From Heterocephalus glaber (lineage: Eukaryota > Chordata > Mammalia > Rodentia > Bathyergidae), in contig NW_004624865.1 of the NCBI RefSeq assembly GCF_000247695.1, forward strand, positions 542,167 through 606,166: a stretch of DNA of 64,000 nucleotides. The letters run 5' to 3'. The notes under the pieces were generated by a model. The model was not told the origin of the DNA. It made no database searches and was given only the letters and a program-made list of their open reading frames with translations. This document shows positions 43,860-55,335 of the stretch, piece after piece; position 1 is the stretch's first letter, and every line of letters begins with the position of its first letter. The position numbers were made by a program, and so were the translations under genes.

Positions 43860-44215
43860 AGGAATTCAATTTTTAAATATTTTTATTAGTACATGTTTGC
43901 AACAAATAATATATTCATCATGAGGAGTTGGTACCTATTGCATCTTAGTCCTCCGTATTTCCCCTTCCTTTCTCCTCCATCCTTAGATCCCCTTTCCCTC
44001 TGCAAAAGGTCTACTTCCCTCTTTTCTATTGTTTTTTATTTTGCTCTTTAAATTACTTATAATTGGAAATTCATACAAGAGAAGCTGTACGACATTTAAC
44101 CTTCTGCGTCTGATTTATTTCACTTAGCATTATGGTCTCAGGGTGCATCCATTAGGTACACATGGTACCAACTGAGGTGAAAAATGCCAGTTATGGCCAA
44201 GCAGTGAAATTATCT
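43860..44215 (-). mobile_element. L1 3' end, antisense
   Basis: TTTTTATTAGTACATGTTTG, GATTTATTTCACTTAGCATT, ATGGTCTCAGGGTGCATCCA are the reverse complement of the 3' end seen at 14390 and 22415. 5' truncated. Confidence 0.85.
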
Positions 44216-44217
44216 TT

Positions 44218-44305
44218 AGGATGAAGAAGATGACAATGGTGATGATGGTGGGAATGAGGAGGATGATAGTAATGATGAGGAAAGGGAAGAGGGAGGAGGG
44301 GTGGC
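44218..44305 (+). repeat. GAT/GAG-rich imperfect simple repeat
   Basis: ATGAAGAAGATGACAATGGT, GATGATGGTGGGAATGAGGA and similar units; it yields a Met/Lys/Arg-rich spurious frame (44221-44514). Confidence 0.8.
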
Positions 44306-45952
44306 TCTGCCCACAGCATCTCCTAAGATGGTGTGTTCTTCTGCCCGAGGCAGTGGCATATCATGGAGCTAGAGTCAGGACTGGATTTAGCAGTTCTACA
44401 ACACATTCGTTGCTCATCCCAGGCTTTCCTGAAATCTCTCAGGTTCCTCATGAATATAACAAGAAGAAATATAATACTTGCACACCTCATAGACTGGTGG
44501 TGAGGGCAAATTAGCTCATGGATAAGGATGAAAAGTAGTGTGTGAGTCCCACACTGTCATGTTATGATCCTCTGTCCCTTCTCCACCACACTGTCACCAC
44601 TGCATTTTTCAGAGCACATCACCTTCTCCTGAGCCTTCACCTTTAAAGGAGAGAAGTCAAGTAAAAAGTTACTTAGAATGGAATTAGTGTTGATTCTGGT
44701 ACAGCTCTATAGGAGTGAATTGCATGTTACTGATCCTAGGCTCTGCAGTGGATTGTAGAAATGTTTGCTGCCCCTCTTATTGATGTCCACTGGGGTGGAA
44801 TTCATCACCAGACTCCTGCTCTGACCGAAAGCTACAGCCTCCCTGTCTTCGCTGATTATAATCCCCGGCCTCCTTGCTACTGGGCCCCCAACCAGGTGGT
44901 CTCAAGCCAGCTCTACCTGTGGCCAAATCCCAGCTCTGCCCCCCAGGCTACTCAGCACCTCAGCTTGAAGCCTCATGAGCCCCTTGTCCAAGGACCTTCT
45001 GTGGGCACTGATGAATCTTCCTGATCTATGTTTGGCACAGAAATCCCCACTTGATGCTGAAATCAACTGGCATCAAAACCCCCTGCATTCCTGCCCCCCA
45101 TCCCAAGCATTCCTGACCATGTTGGTACTGCTACAGGCAGGGTTTCCAGGCTCTCTGGGGACTCTGACGTCTTCCCCAGCACTCCTACTCCTTGCTTTAT
45201 CCAGCACCTCAAGTCCAAGAGCTGAATCTCACTTCTATGCCTCACCACAGAGCAAAGCATCGTGTGTGTTGTTCCCTTGGACAGGAACAACTTTTCCTCA
45301 GCAGATAGTTCATGGGATTTCCCACAAGGCCCCGCTTCCCTGGTGATGGGCATGGAGCTATTTTAACAGTTCAGATCAGAGTGGGTTGAGGAATCAATTT
45401 GAGGTTGAGTATATCAATTTGGGGCTGAAGCTGTTGTGGTCTTCACATCACTTCTATCACTCTCTTCCCAGCTCGGACAGATCTCAGGGCCAGCAGTCCC
45501 CACCCCATGGCCACAAGTTAGGGTTAGGATGTGACCCTCAAATGACATCAGCCTTATTGTGTTCAGCAGTTACAGTTTCAGGGCCTCACTTGGGGACAGC
45601 TAATGATAACTACTTTTCCTGCTCCATCCTGTGACTGACACTCAGCACAGCACATGTCTTTAAAACAGTTCTCCTCCTAGGTATGGAAAGGATTCAAGGA
45701 AACCTGTCTTGTGAAAGAATTTTAGGACATGCTTCTGCCTTGCTGTTGTGAACAAAACTACCAGGAGAATGCATGCGCCTTTTATAGATCAAAACTTTAA
45801 AGTCCTGCAGTTATGTCACCAGTTACATCAGCAAATGTTTAAAATTTACAGAATGAAAGCACAAAGTGATGAGGTTTTCTTACATTATTTTTGCAGTGCT
45901 AGATGCCAGGACCCAAAATACAAATATCCTCTTTCTCAAAAGTAAGCCTAGC
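44306..45952. other. Unique sequence
   Basis: No repeat named. The 87-codon frame at 44761-45024 has ordinary amino-acid composition with a Pro-rich C-terminal half, but there is no domain, no splice context and an overlapping frame (44975-45346). I leave it uncalled. Confidence 0.4.
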
Positions 45953-46018
45953 CTGGGCCAGGCTCCTCGCCTGCCTTGTAAGTGCAAGGTCCTGAGTTCA
46001 ATCCCCAGTACCAAAGCA
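45953..46018 (+). mobile_element. ID-type SINE, A box deleted
   Basis: GGGCCAGGCTCCTCGCCTGC, TTGTAAGTGCAAGGTCCTGA, GTTCAATCCCCAGTACC, then an A/CAA-rich tail. About 20 bases of the head, including the A box, are missing. Confidence 0.85.
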
Positions 46019-46539
46019 AACAAACAACAACAACAAATAAGACCTCGCTAGAAAATAAGCAGCCCAGAAACCTAGAGATCAAAGTGCCAGTCCCATCAGC
46101 CTGCCCTTGCCTCACCTGCCATCGCTGTTCTCTGGCTCAGTGTCTGCCCTGAGGCAGGTAAGGTGAGGATAGGCTGACTGGGCTGGAGTTTTCGATCTCT
46201 AGTTTTCAAGGATGAGTATTTTCCGGCTAGGTCTTATTTTCAGGGAAACATAGTATCACCTCCTGTAGTCAGATACTCTGTATGGAAATGGTGACATTGC
46301 TTAATCACTTCATTGTAACACCTTGTTGCCCTGAAAAGCATTCTGCTCTGCCTACCCTTGTAGTACACTGCCCTAGCTTCTCTGCTATAGGAAGGTGCCT
46401 CAGATCTGTAAGCCTGACAAGGATCACAAAAGACTCCGCCAAAATGCTAAATAAAACTACAGAAGAGGAGGCAATCTTTGCAGGCCCTTCCCAGAAATGA
46501 CATCTATTAAGACCACACAGCGCAAAGCACTGTCAGGAA
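46019..46539. other. Unassigned sequence
   Basis: (CAA)n-type tail at 46019-46040; otherwise nothing recognised. Confidence 0.4.
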
Positions 46540-46685
46540 CCGCAGCAAACGGTTCACTCAGCATGCACCTTGTGCCAGGCACTTCACTGGCACCTCTTCT
46601 TCCAGCCCTGCTGCAGCCTACAAAGCGGACATGCTACCACCTTCATCCAAGAGAGACACTGGCTCTCAGAGAGGCTGGGGGCGGA
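46540..46685 (-). repeat. MIR SINE fragment, antisense
   Basis: CTTGTGCCAGGCACTTCACT, CACTGGCTCTCAGAGAGGCT follow antisense MIR. Confidence 0.45.
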
Positions 46686-46960
46686 GGCCTGTCGTGCTGC
46701 AGCGCCATGCTTTCTGCATGACATCATGTGCCTTCCATTCAGTTCCTGCACCACTGGCCAGGCGCCTTGGAGACATCTGGCTCCTGGCCAACAGAGGAAG
46801 GGGCAAAACAGGGTGCCCTACTAAGTGCCAGGCCCAGGCTGGGGCCTCTCCCAACTCTCCCTGCTGCCTGGCCTCGATCTTGGAGATCCAGTGACCCTGG
46901 GGATCCCTACCAGGTCCCACGCTCACCCTTTATAATGTGATCCCTGCCACCGAACTTCTT
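46686..46960. other. Unassigned sequence
   Basis: Several overlapping frames on both strands; none supported. Confidence 0.35.
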
Positions 46961-46961
46961 T

Positions 46962-47405
46962 GTAACGAAATATTTGAGGCCACTCGATCAGGTGTTTAGG
47001 TTCAATAAGAAATTGATGCCTCTTTATTCAAAGCTCTGTCAGGATCTTGGAAAACATCACCCTACTCTGCAAAATGAGGGGTTTTAAAGATGTTAGGGGG
47101 AAAAAGCCCCAATGATTTGAGAACTTCTGTATCTGTCACTTGGCTTAGCTCCTTCCCAATGGGGCCACCGCTGTAACAAAAGCACACCCTCCCCCTTCCT
47201 GGCAGCTTTCAGGAGAGGCCAGTGGAGGGATTCATTGGCTTTGGTTTTGAGGGTTTTGTTTGGGGGGAGTGTTCTTTTTTTTCTTGCACTTGGAGAATAA
47301 GTTAATTATGATTGGTTAAAATTTGTGGGTTTTTGCTTTTATCCCTGAACCACAATTAGAGCTCCTGACAGCCTCCTGGCCCTCAGAAATTCCAGCTGGT
47401 ATAAT
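46962..47405 (-). mobile_element. Possible LTR relic, antisense
   Basis: GAAATTGATGCCTCTTTATT near the left carries a minus-strand AATAAA, and the region resembles an antisense LTR in layout and size (about 440 bases). No termini or target duplication were established. Confidence 0.35.
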
Positions 47406-48142
47406 AATTGATAACTGTGGTTATGAATAGATTGGAAACAAGACTGTGAAAGAATGTTCAGCCACTTCAGAGGGTCATTTATAGCGCGCTGAAGGGAAAG
47501 GAGAAATTCAGGCCTGGAAAGCTTAGAAACAGAACGAGTTTTATCAGTTTCCTTGACGCTGGCAGATCAAAGCCTGGGCTGTGCTTTCTAAGGGTTACAG
47601 ATAATGGGGTGGCCTCTAATTCATTCTGCTGCTGGCTCGGAGGCCTATTCAGAAGGGTAAACCGGGGAGTTTTCATAGCTCCGCTTTGTAGTCTTTATCA
47701 TAGTACCAATGCAAGAATCACCTTTTTATTTTAATGAGGCATTTGAAAAGTATTTGCTTCCCTCTGGCTAGGGGCTCTTTCCCCCGGCTGAGACTGTAAG
47801 GAAGCGTAGCCCAAGGGAGCCTCATTTAGGAAAGCAATAGTACGTGTGCTCCACCCACCTCCCCCTCACCACTTTCATAATTTCAGTACGAGAAAAAGCT
47901 GGGTGAGTGGGAAGGAACACAGCGAGATAGCCGTGAGATCAGGACTGTTTTCGTTTGCTTTCTTTCTGAGAAGGAGGTTGGCTGGAGAGATACAAGTTCA
48001 AATCCCAAGTGACCATTCTCCTTGGTGTGGGGCCAGGAATAGCCTGATGACCTCCCCAAAGCTGCTCCATGAACAGAAGAAGTAGTTGCCACCATGTCAT
48101 CACTGCTGTCATGTCTAAAGTGCCCAAAGTGTCTAAAATAGA
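47406..48142. other. Repeat-free block
   Basis: About 700 bases without recognised repeats (for example GTCATTTATAGCGCGCTGAA at 47477). Candidate conserved non-coding sequence; inference only. Confidence 0.3.
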
Positions 48143-48314
48143 GGAAGTCAAAAGCATTTGGTGACTGGCAAAATGAATGAATGATCCTCGCCAAGCCCCC
48201 CAGACTCCCTTAAGTGTTGTATCAGTCGGCTTTATGTCACTGTGGCAAAATGCCTGCCATTACTTAAAGGAGGAAGGATTTATTGTAAATCACACTTTTG
48301 GATATTTCAGACCA
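48143..48314 (+). repeat. Local duplication, copy A
   Basis: AAAGCATTTGGTGACTGGCA, GTTGTATCAGTCGGCTTTAT, CTTAAAGGAGGAAGGATTTA are repeated with substitutions about 650 bases downstream (copy B). It spans unique flank and the LTR edge. Confidence 0.8.
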
Positions 48315-48660
48315 GGGTCGGCCAGATCCATGACTCTCAGCCAATGTGGGCCAGAAACACCATGGTAGAAAGACACAGTGGAGAAAGGCTGCTCACCTCA
48401 TGGCAGCCAGGAAGCAGAGATGGAGTAAGAGAGCCAGAGAGGAAGGGGCCAGGGACAAGATGCAGTCCCCAAGGCCACATGCCCATGATCCACTAGCTAA
48501 ACTGGGCCCCATCTCCCATTTCCCTCTCCTCCCAGTGATGCTATCACATTGTGATCCCATCAGTACATTATGATCCAGTTCCTACCCCTAATGCCTATCA
48601 GCACCCAAGCCTTCAGTGCCATGAGTCTTTCGGGGAGACAGAATGGATCCCAACCATAAT
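48215..48660 (-). mobile_element. MaLR-type LTR, antisense
   Basis: GTATCAGTCGGCTTTATGTC, GCAAAATGCCTGCCATTACT, AACACCATGGTAGAAAGACA, TCATGGCAGCCAGGAAGCAG, ending TGGATCCCAACCATAATAG. Diverged relative of the MST-type LTRs. Confidence 0.75.
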
Positions 48661-48712
48661 AGCTGTATTGTTTGGATATTTTCAATACTGTAAATTTTGT
48701 TTAGCACTGTTA

Positions 48713-48790
48713 TAGGCTGAATCCTCTCTCTCTCTGTTGAAGTTCTAACCTGAAGAACTTCAGAATGTGGCTGTATCTGGATGGCACCAT
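48713..48790 (+). repeat. MLT1-type LTR 5' fragment
   Basis: ATAGGCTGAATCCTCTCTCT, TGAAGTTCTAACCTGAAGAA, TCAGAATGTGGCTGTATCTG match the first 80 bases of an MLT1 LTR in sense; cut off by copy B. Confidence 0.6.
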
Positions 48791-48791
48791 T

Positions 48792-49055
48792 GGAAGGAAT
48801 TTGAAAGCATTTGGTGATTGACAAAATCTCCACTGAGCTTCCCAGAATTCCCGTAAGTGTTGTATCAGTCAGCTTTATGTCACTGTGGCAAAATGCTTGC
48901 CATAACTTTTTTTTTTTTGGTGCCAGGGATCGAACTCAGGACCTTGCGCTTGTGAGGCAGGCATCAGAACCACTGAGCTAAATCCCCAGCTGCCTGCCAT
49001 AACTTAAAGGAGGAAAGATTTATTGTAAATCACACTTTCAGATATTTCAGACACA
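48792..49055 (+). repeat. Local duplication, copy B (interrupted by ID SINE)
   Basis: Repeats copy A: GAAAGCATTTGGTGATTGAC, GTTGTATCAGTCAGCTTTAT, CTTAAAGGAGGAAAGATTTA, ATATTTCAGAC. Because it includes bases outside the LTR edge, a segmental duplication explains it better than a second LTR insertion. Confidence 0.8.
48907..48990 (-). mobile_element. ID-type SINE, antisense, with target duplication
   Basis: T-tail, GGTGCCAGGGATCGAACTCA, ACCACTGAGCTAAATCCCCA. Flanked by TGCTTGCCATAAC (48894-48906) and TGCCTGCCATAAC (48991-49003), 12 of 13 matching. It landed inside copy B after the duplication. Confidence 0.93.
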
Positions 49056-49059
49056 GAGA

Positions 49060-49460
49060 GTACATACTGTCTACAAGTCACAGAGGGAGGCCTCAGAGAA
49101 ACCCATTCTGTTGTCAATCCTGTTGATCAGCCTCTGTTCCAGACCAGATTGAGGTTAAGGCTGGGGTTAACCTTAACATCCTGGCTGTGATTGATAGGTC
49201 ACATCCTGTTGACCAACCTCTGTTCTGGATCAGGTTATATCCTGTTTTTGACCTTCATTCCAGCTTTTTATAATTTGACAGGCCACACCCTGTTTTCCAG
49301 TCAGCCCACCATGCCCTAATCTCCTGCCTTATGGAGTATGTGCTGAGGACAGCCCTAGTGGACTACAATATGGATCCACTGGGTCATTGTCTTTAGTTTA
49401 CAAATTCTAACACACAAGGTTTTCTCAGGCTTCAGAGCCTACTCTATTTTGGCAGAAAGG
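49060..49460 (-). mobile_element. Probable retroviral LTR relic, antisense
   Basis: TTTGACAGGCCACACCCTGT, CATGCCCTAATCTCCTGCCT, CTTCAGAGCCTACTCTATTT align in order with blocks of the relic at 29610-30074. Termini unknown. Confidence 0.4.
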
Positions 49461-49698
49461 ACTTGAGAACTACAGAAGGACAATGTGAGATGAGGGACCA
49501 GATTTGCCAAGTGGATCTTTGGAGCCAGGACCACGTCCTCTTGAAGTTTCAGTTCTCTCCTCTAGAAAATTCTAAGCATTAATGAAAAATATCCTAAAAC
49601 AGAGGGATGTTGCATGCTTATCCTTGCCCCTGGATTTCCACTGGCTAGATTTAGAACAATCTGCAGCCTCTGTCCTCACCTCCTCTCAGAGGCCCTCA
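49461..49698. other. Unassigned sequence
   Basis: Nothing recognised. Confidence 0.35.
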
Positions 49699-49704
49699 AG
49701 ATGC

Positions 49705-49890
49705 AATGCTTGCCTTGTATGGTGGTATACACTTATAATCCCAGTACCCAGGAGGCTGAGGCAGGACAATTGCCTTGATTTTGAGGCCTGCATAGGTTAC
49801 ACAGTGAATTCAATTCCAGCCTGGCCTACATAGGAAGACCTTGTCTCAGAAAAGAGAAAGAAAAAGAAAAGAAGGAAGAAAGAGAAAAGG
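49705..49890 (+). mobile_element. B1 SINE, sense, with purine tail
   Basis: TTGTATGGTGGTATACACTT, CCCAGTACCCAGGAGGCTGA, GAATTCAATTCCAGCCTGGC, AGACCTTGTCTCAGAAAAGA then AAAGAAAAGAAGGAAGAAAG. Confidence 0.88.
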
Positions 49891-50739
49891 CATAATGCTT
49901 CCACTGCCTCAGAGCAGGCTCTAGGTATAAGGCCCCAAATAAGCCACCTATAGCTGTTCAGGTTTCAGGAAAGGAATTTAAAAAAAAAATATGTCGACGA
50001 TTGTTCCTTCTGGAACAGCTTCTCTGGCTCTGTTCTGGCCAAGCCTAGCAGCTGACCACATCCAAGGTAACTTGCTCTACCTGCAGAGAGGAACACACCT
50101 GCACCACTGAGAGGTGTAGACACACACATGTCTGTGCCCCCGCAGTCCTGGGACTGCTCCACTGTGCTGCATCCCCCAGAAGAACATCAGGGTCCCAGTG
50201 TCAGTCCAGGATAAAGGCCAGGCTACCCAGGTGTCATCCCCAAGCCCCTCTCCCAGGAGGCCCTCTTCCCCACTCAACCCCACCACAGCTCAGCAGCAAG
50301 CAGCCTGTTGCCACAAACTTTGTCACCTCAACCCAGAGCCCAGCAGAAAAACCAGATCACTTGTGTGTGGAAGAAACTCGGATTTTCCTACCCACCCCAT
50401 GAGAAGGGAGCAAAAGGATAGAAAACTGTATCTTGAATTTTTTCTCCAGCATCCACCCGGAGTCTGGCAGCATGGAGTGTGCATGATCTACTTCTTCCCA
50501 GCTCTGGGTGTACATGAGAAACAGCTTACTGAACTTTCAGTTGGATTGGCAGAAATGATTGAAGAAATCAAAACACAGAAAGTAGTTTATGAGGGTGGAC
50601 ATAATTATAATTATTCACAAGAAAGTCTGACCTCTGGTATCAAAAGCATCACAGTCCCTGGAAGTGCTAATTCTGCTTCCAGACTAGAAACTGGTTTTCA
50701 TGGATGCATGCAGTTGTTCCCTAATGGTTCTCTCTGCCT
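49891..50739. other. Unique sequence
   Basis: The 207-codon frame at 50198-50821 (plus) starts inside this stretch. It has no domain, mixed composition and ends in L2-derived sequence; rejected as a gene. Confidence 0.4.
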
Positions 50740-51160
50740 CCAGCTCTGCTCCATCCTTTGTACAGTTTCTGGGCTAGCCATGCAAAGACATAAATCGGAC
50801 CCCCTCATTCTCCCTGCTTAGCAGCTCTCCTCTGTTTCCCTAGGGGAAAAGCCAAGCTGCTCAGGAAACAGCGAAGTCCTCAGTCTTGTGCCGATCCATG
50901 CTTCATGCTCATCTGCTGACTCTCTCAGCTTTCCCCGCCTCCCCCGCACACTCCCCAGCACTCCTCCACTCATCTTGCCCTGACCTCCATGCATTGTTCA
51001 AGGGCTTCCCTCAGCTCAGAATGCAGTTACCTACACTCCCTGCCTATTAAAATTTTACTCACTTTGAAGGGTCAACTCAAATTCAGCTCAGCTGAGTGTT
51101 AGGATTCTACCTTTGGTGTAGTTTCTACTTGGCGTCTCCTTCTCCACTTGTCTGAATGAC
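50740..51160 (+). repeat. L2 LINE 3' fragment
   Basis: CCATGCAAAGACATAAATCG-like beginning, GGGGAAAAGCCAAGCTGCTC, TCAGCTTTCCCCGCCTCCCC, GGGTCAACTCAAATTCAGCT follow L2 order. Confidence 0.5.
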
Positions 51161-51879
51161 CCCATACTCCGTTACATACCATATTCGGTGGGGTGAAGGG
51201 AGATGAGTGGGGAGATGAGGAGGAGAAGCAGGTGGAAATGCTTTCTAGATGGGTTAACTGGCTCCATGCAGGACTCTTGAAGGACAACACCACAATTAAA
51301 GATTCTTGCTTCAGAGTTTTGACCCTAATATGTTGAGATTCTCAGAGAAATCTCAGTAGTAGTTGAGCTAACTAAAAGTACGAAAGATTATAAACAAATC
51401 AGAATGTGAATACACCCGTTGATGATGTGATATTCATGTGCAAAACACTTGAAAACCCTAACAAGCTCCATACTAGAGTCTTGGTACCTAAGAACTAAAA
51501 TTACCCCACCCATGCTTGGTTAGCATAAGTGGAATGATGTAAAGTGGACACTGTGCTGAACTCCAGGAGAGAAGGTGCACCAACAGTTGAAGGCCTATTT
51601 GCATATTGCCTGGACAGTGTTAGGATTCTGACATTTAATCCTGACTCTTAATCCCGATCTTCTATATTCATGATTCTTCTGTTGATATCTTTTGCAAAAA
51701 CGTATTAATGCTACATCTAATTATAATTAAGTGATAGGTCTTGCTGGTCTAGAAACATTCCACAACCTATTGTGCAATGCGTATTTACTTCGGTCCTCTA
51801 AGAATTGCAGGTGGTCTTTGGTATTAGAGCGACTTGTTAGTAAATGATGTCTCTCAACCTTGACTGAGCACGCTATGAA
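51161..51879. other. Unassigned sequence
   Basis: Nothing recognised. Confidence 0.4.
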
Positions 51880-52030
51880 GAAAGGCCTTGTGTTCTGTCT
51901 CTATCCTTCAGTGGTCAGCTCAGCGCCTGGCATGGTCAGCAGACTTTGGGGTGCATAGGTGGCATAATGGATGGATGCATCAGTGACGGGATGTTTGGAT
52001 AGATGAGTGGATAGGTGAAGAGATGGACAG
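51880..52030 (+). repeat. Possible L2 3' end
   Basis: AAGGCCTTGTGTTCTGTCTC, AGCTCAGCGCCTGGCATGGT and the following ATGGATG-rich stretch fit an L2 3' terminus. Confidence 0.4.
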
Positions 52031-52499
52031 AAGAAAGAATGTTACTGGAATCCTGATTGTATCTGGGCTTTGGAAGGAAACTCAATAAAGAAACAAACAA
52101 ACCACCCAAACACTTTGACATGTACCCATGATGGATGGTATAGAATTTCCCACAGTGATAAAGCAGATGGTTTAAAGAATCCAGTGTCTTTTTTTTTTTT
52201 TTTTTGGCCACAGACCACCTAACATTGCCACAGACTTACAAAATACAGGCTATCTAGCTTGACCGTGAAACCATGTTTCTTGGGGATCCAACAAGAGTGA
52301 TTCTTAGAGATCCAACAGGAGTGTTTCTCAGGAACCCAACCAATGTGCTGACAGAACTGCACCAGAGTGCCCAGCATTAGGGTCAGCCACACACAAGAAC
52401 ACGCATAGTACTAACACTACACAAAGCTCAGATACATCTGCCAGGAAATTCAGAAGGACTTTGCATTCTGTTCACCACGTGAAATCTGACTGCAAATCA
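52031..52499. other. Unassigned sequence with T-tract
   Basis: A T-homopolymer (52188-52205) precedes TTTTGGCCACAGACC. No SINE body is attached. Nothing else recognised. Confidence 0.4.
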
Positions 52500-52680
52500 G
52501 CACTGGAAGTCTGACTGAAGCACATATTGGCGGTGTGACCTCTGGCCTGGCTTCTCCTCTCTGACACCGGTGTCCCATCTGTCAAATGAGGATAATAATT
52601 TCTGCCCTGCAGAGCTGACAGAGTTGGTGTGAGGACAGTGACAGCCACAAAAGCTTTTTGTGTGTGATAAAGTATGGACC
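52500..52680 (+). repeat. MIR SINE, sense
   Basis: GGCGGTGTGACCTCTGGCCT, GTCCCATCTGTCAAATGAGG, ATAATAATTTCTGCCCTGCA follow MIR. Confidence 0.7.
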
Positions 52681-53519
52681 AAATGACCACAGGGAGTGGG
52701 CAGCTACTGTTGGCCTCTCCCAGGTCCCCCCTGGAAATGCTGCTCCCATTCTAACTTGGGGGGTCCAGATGTCCACATGACAGCCTGCTGGTTTCACAAA
52801 TTTGGCCTCACTCTTTAGCTCTGGCAGACACAGGAAGGGACACCTGATCCATTGGGTCATCTGGCCTTCCTCTCACCAGCAGCTTAGATGAGGACCAAGA
52901 GGGAGACCCATTCCCTGAGTGACAGTGACACTGATCTGCGGGGTGTAGCAACGCCAGTAGGCATGATTTGGGGGCAGAGGCCAGCAAGGAAGAAGGTACA
53001 TTCTGAATCCCAGCAGCTGAGGACCAGGCTCCAGATGTCCCTGACAGCCAGGCAGCATGCATCACTGTGCCCAGGAAGCAAGTGGTGCTCTCTCCACCTG
53101 CAAGCCAAACGTGCCTGGAGCAACAGAGTCATCGACAATGTGTCCCACCTCCCTGGAAGCTGCGTGGAGACGAGGATGCTTTACAATCACTTCACATTTT
53201 GTTCCTGTGCATAGCAGAGTCATAATCAGCATCTGTTTGATAAATCATTGCATTATTACTATGACAATAAATGCTGGTATAGAACAAGCTGTAATTATCA
53301 GCAGGCAGAATCAGGAAGCTTTTAAAGAAAACAAAGCCTTCTTGGAGTCTTCCTCTCTCCATGCCAAGCACATATATCTCCATAATCTGTGTTCGTTAAA
53401 ACCAAACGATTCAGAACAGTATTAGCAGAAACAGGCCAATGGCCTGTCATTTTAAAATCAATCTTTCTACCACAAAAGTGATATTTTTACCCATGCTGGG
53501 AACCAGGGATGCTGGAATC
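52681..53519. other. Unique sequence
   Basis: Many overlapping short frames, none with a signature. Confidence 0.4.
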
Positions 53520-53640
53520 CTAAGCTCAGATTTGAAATCCAGTTTCATGACTGGTAAATTAAACTCTCAAATCCTCAGGTTCTCACCTGTAAAATGGGTC
53601 TGTGCCACGGTCTGTGGATCTACGGTGTATACACAGCGTC
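53520..53640 (+). repeat. MIR SINE fragment, sense
   Basis: TTAAACTCTCAAATCCTCAG, GGTTCTCACCTGTAAAATGG follow the MIR 3' core. Confidence 0.5.
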
Positions 53641-53659
53641 AAGCCTGCCTTTCATTGGA

Positions 53660-53850
53660 GGGCACTGAGCAGCAGCAGTGGCTGTATTTTCTATCCCACC
53701 TCATAAAGACCCTCAGGAAAGAGGACTCCAGAGCTGCTGCAGAAAGTGCCAAGGATGCTGGGATGAATATTTGCAAAGTGAGGGGAAGGAATCTGAGGGG
53801 ATTCATGGTCATGTGTCTTTTACTGTCACAAATGTTTTAAAAATGTAAAT
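53660..53850 (+). repeat. Unnamed repeat family, copy 3
   Basis: Shares 43 identical bases (53704-53746) with 9140-9182 and further similarity downstream (AGGGGAAGGAATCTGAGGGG, CATGTGTCTTTTACTGTCAC). Upstream GCAGCAGCAGTGGCTGTATT pairs with copy 1. The 133-codon frame at 53439-53840 crosses it. Confidence 0.75.
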
Positions 53851-54870
53851 GTTCACTGTACTTTTCGATCCCACCCTGTACCGATGGGTTGCAACTTCCT
53901 CAGCGTAAGTTCTCAGAAGCATGAGACTCCTCCTCCTACAGCACCCCTGTCAGTCTAAATTGGAAGTGAGCTTTGCAGCGCTTCTTATAGCAGTGGAAGC
54001 CAGCTTTCAGTGAAGTGCTTTGTTACCCCTGAGCAGTGCATTCCTAATTTCACTTGCCTCCAGTCCTGACCGCAGCCTGCAGCTCCATGAAGTGAGCTCA
54101 GCAGCTTCCCAAGCTTCCTCTCTGTAAGCACAGGAGAATCCTTGGGCAATTGTTAGGGTTCCACTGCTCTGAAGAGCTGGGCTTATCTTTACGGCTCCTG
54201 CTAGGCCTGGTTGAGTATAAGAAAGGTCAGGACCCTCTCTTCCAGTCTCCCTGGGGAGAGACAAAAAAGGAAATGACTGGGAATTGCAGGAAGAAAGACT
54301 TTTGTCCAATAAACACAGCAGCTTCCCAGCATGGAGCTCAGCTGGCCAGTTCCGTACTCAGCTGCCTGAGGGCTCCTATGATCCTGGTCCTTGGGGCCAC
54401 AGGAGCTGACCCCAGGGTCACAAGCAAGGCCTACAGGGGATCAACACATGTGACCACATGGCCCTCTCACCTGGCCCCTTCCATGGAGCATGTGCCTGGG
54501 GCTCTGCATCTCTACTCCTACCTGTCGGCAGGCATGCTCAAGCCTGGCAGGTGGGAATCAGGGGCCCTGGTTTACGCCACAGGAGACTCTCCAAAGACGT
54601 GGGCATCCCAGTGTAATTCAAAATCGGGATTATCATGGAACAAACACATGCTAATATTTATAAACATGTAGAATATGCATGTTGTTTGCATTTATTAAGG
54701 TCTGTATATGACTTTCATTACATTAGACCAAATTGGCACTGGTGAGGTGCCATACAAAGTAAATGGGCACATGTTGAAACATTATGTAAGTATATATAAT
54801 AGCTGTAGTTCACGAAGCCACAAGTAAGTAGTCATGATATATGTATATTTGTAGATATGTGTCAATTACA
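53851..54870. other. Unique sequence
   Basis: The 173-codon frame at 54150-54671 has no recognisable domain. No gene called. Confidence 0.4.
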
Positions 54871-54873
54871 TAG

Positions 54874-54953
54874 CAGTGATGAGGAATCTATGGCACACGG
54901 GCTGCAGCAAGCTGTTTGTATCATTGAAAGCTCTAGAAAGTTCATCACCACCG
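54874..54953 (+). mobile_element. Short hAT MITE relic
   Basis: Left end CAGTGATGAGGAATCTATGG; reverse complement of the right end CGGTGGTGATGAACTTTC. These pair with each other and with the termini of the 3734-4102 element, but only 80 bases remain. Flanking octamers TTACATAG (54866-54873) and GTATGTAG (54954-54961) match 5 of 8, with two of three differences being transitions. Confidence 0.55.
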
Positions 54954-54961
54954 GTATGTAG

Positions 54962-55335
54962 CATTCATAAAAACACTTACACCTCTGCACATGAGCACAG
55001 ACCTATAACTTTATCTCTAATTTATAAAACTTATGTCTGGTTTAAACTTTGAAATCTTGACCTACTCAGTCTATTTATAAAAATGGATATAAATTTGTAT
55101 ATAAATTGACTATAATAATGTGACTTTAAAATCATATGAAGAAACCATAAAAGTCCACAGTGAATTAAACTGACACAGAATGGATAAAATAGTTCCTCTC
55201 TTCATTGTATATTTTCATTTTTTATAAATCATAGGAACCACAAGTTGTATGAATTTAGTAATTTAGTCTTCACATGGTAGTAACATATTTCTGTTTTAAA
55301 CGCTCTTTAAATAAAAATCAATTAGAACACATTAT
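54962..55335. other. AT-rich sequence
   Basis: Nothing recognised. Confidence 0.4.

Noticed and set aside
44761..45024. 87-codon frame with a protein-like composition
   Set aside because: No homolog recognised, no promoter or splice sites, overlapping frame of similar length; length is within chance for this GC content.
50198..50821. 207-codon plus-strand frame
   Set aside because: No domain or splice context, and its last third reads through L2-derived sequence.
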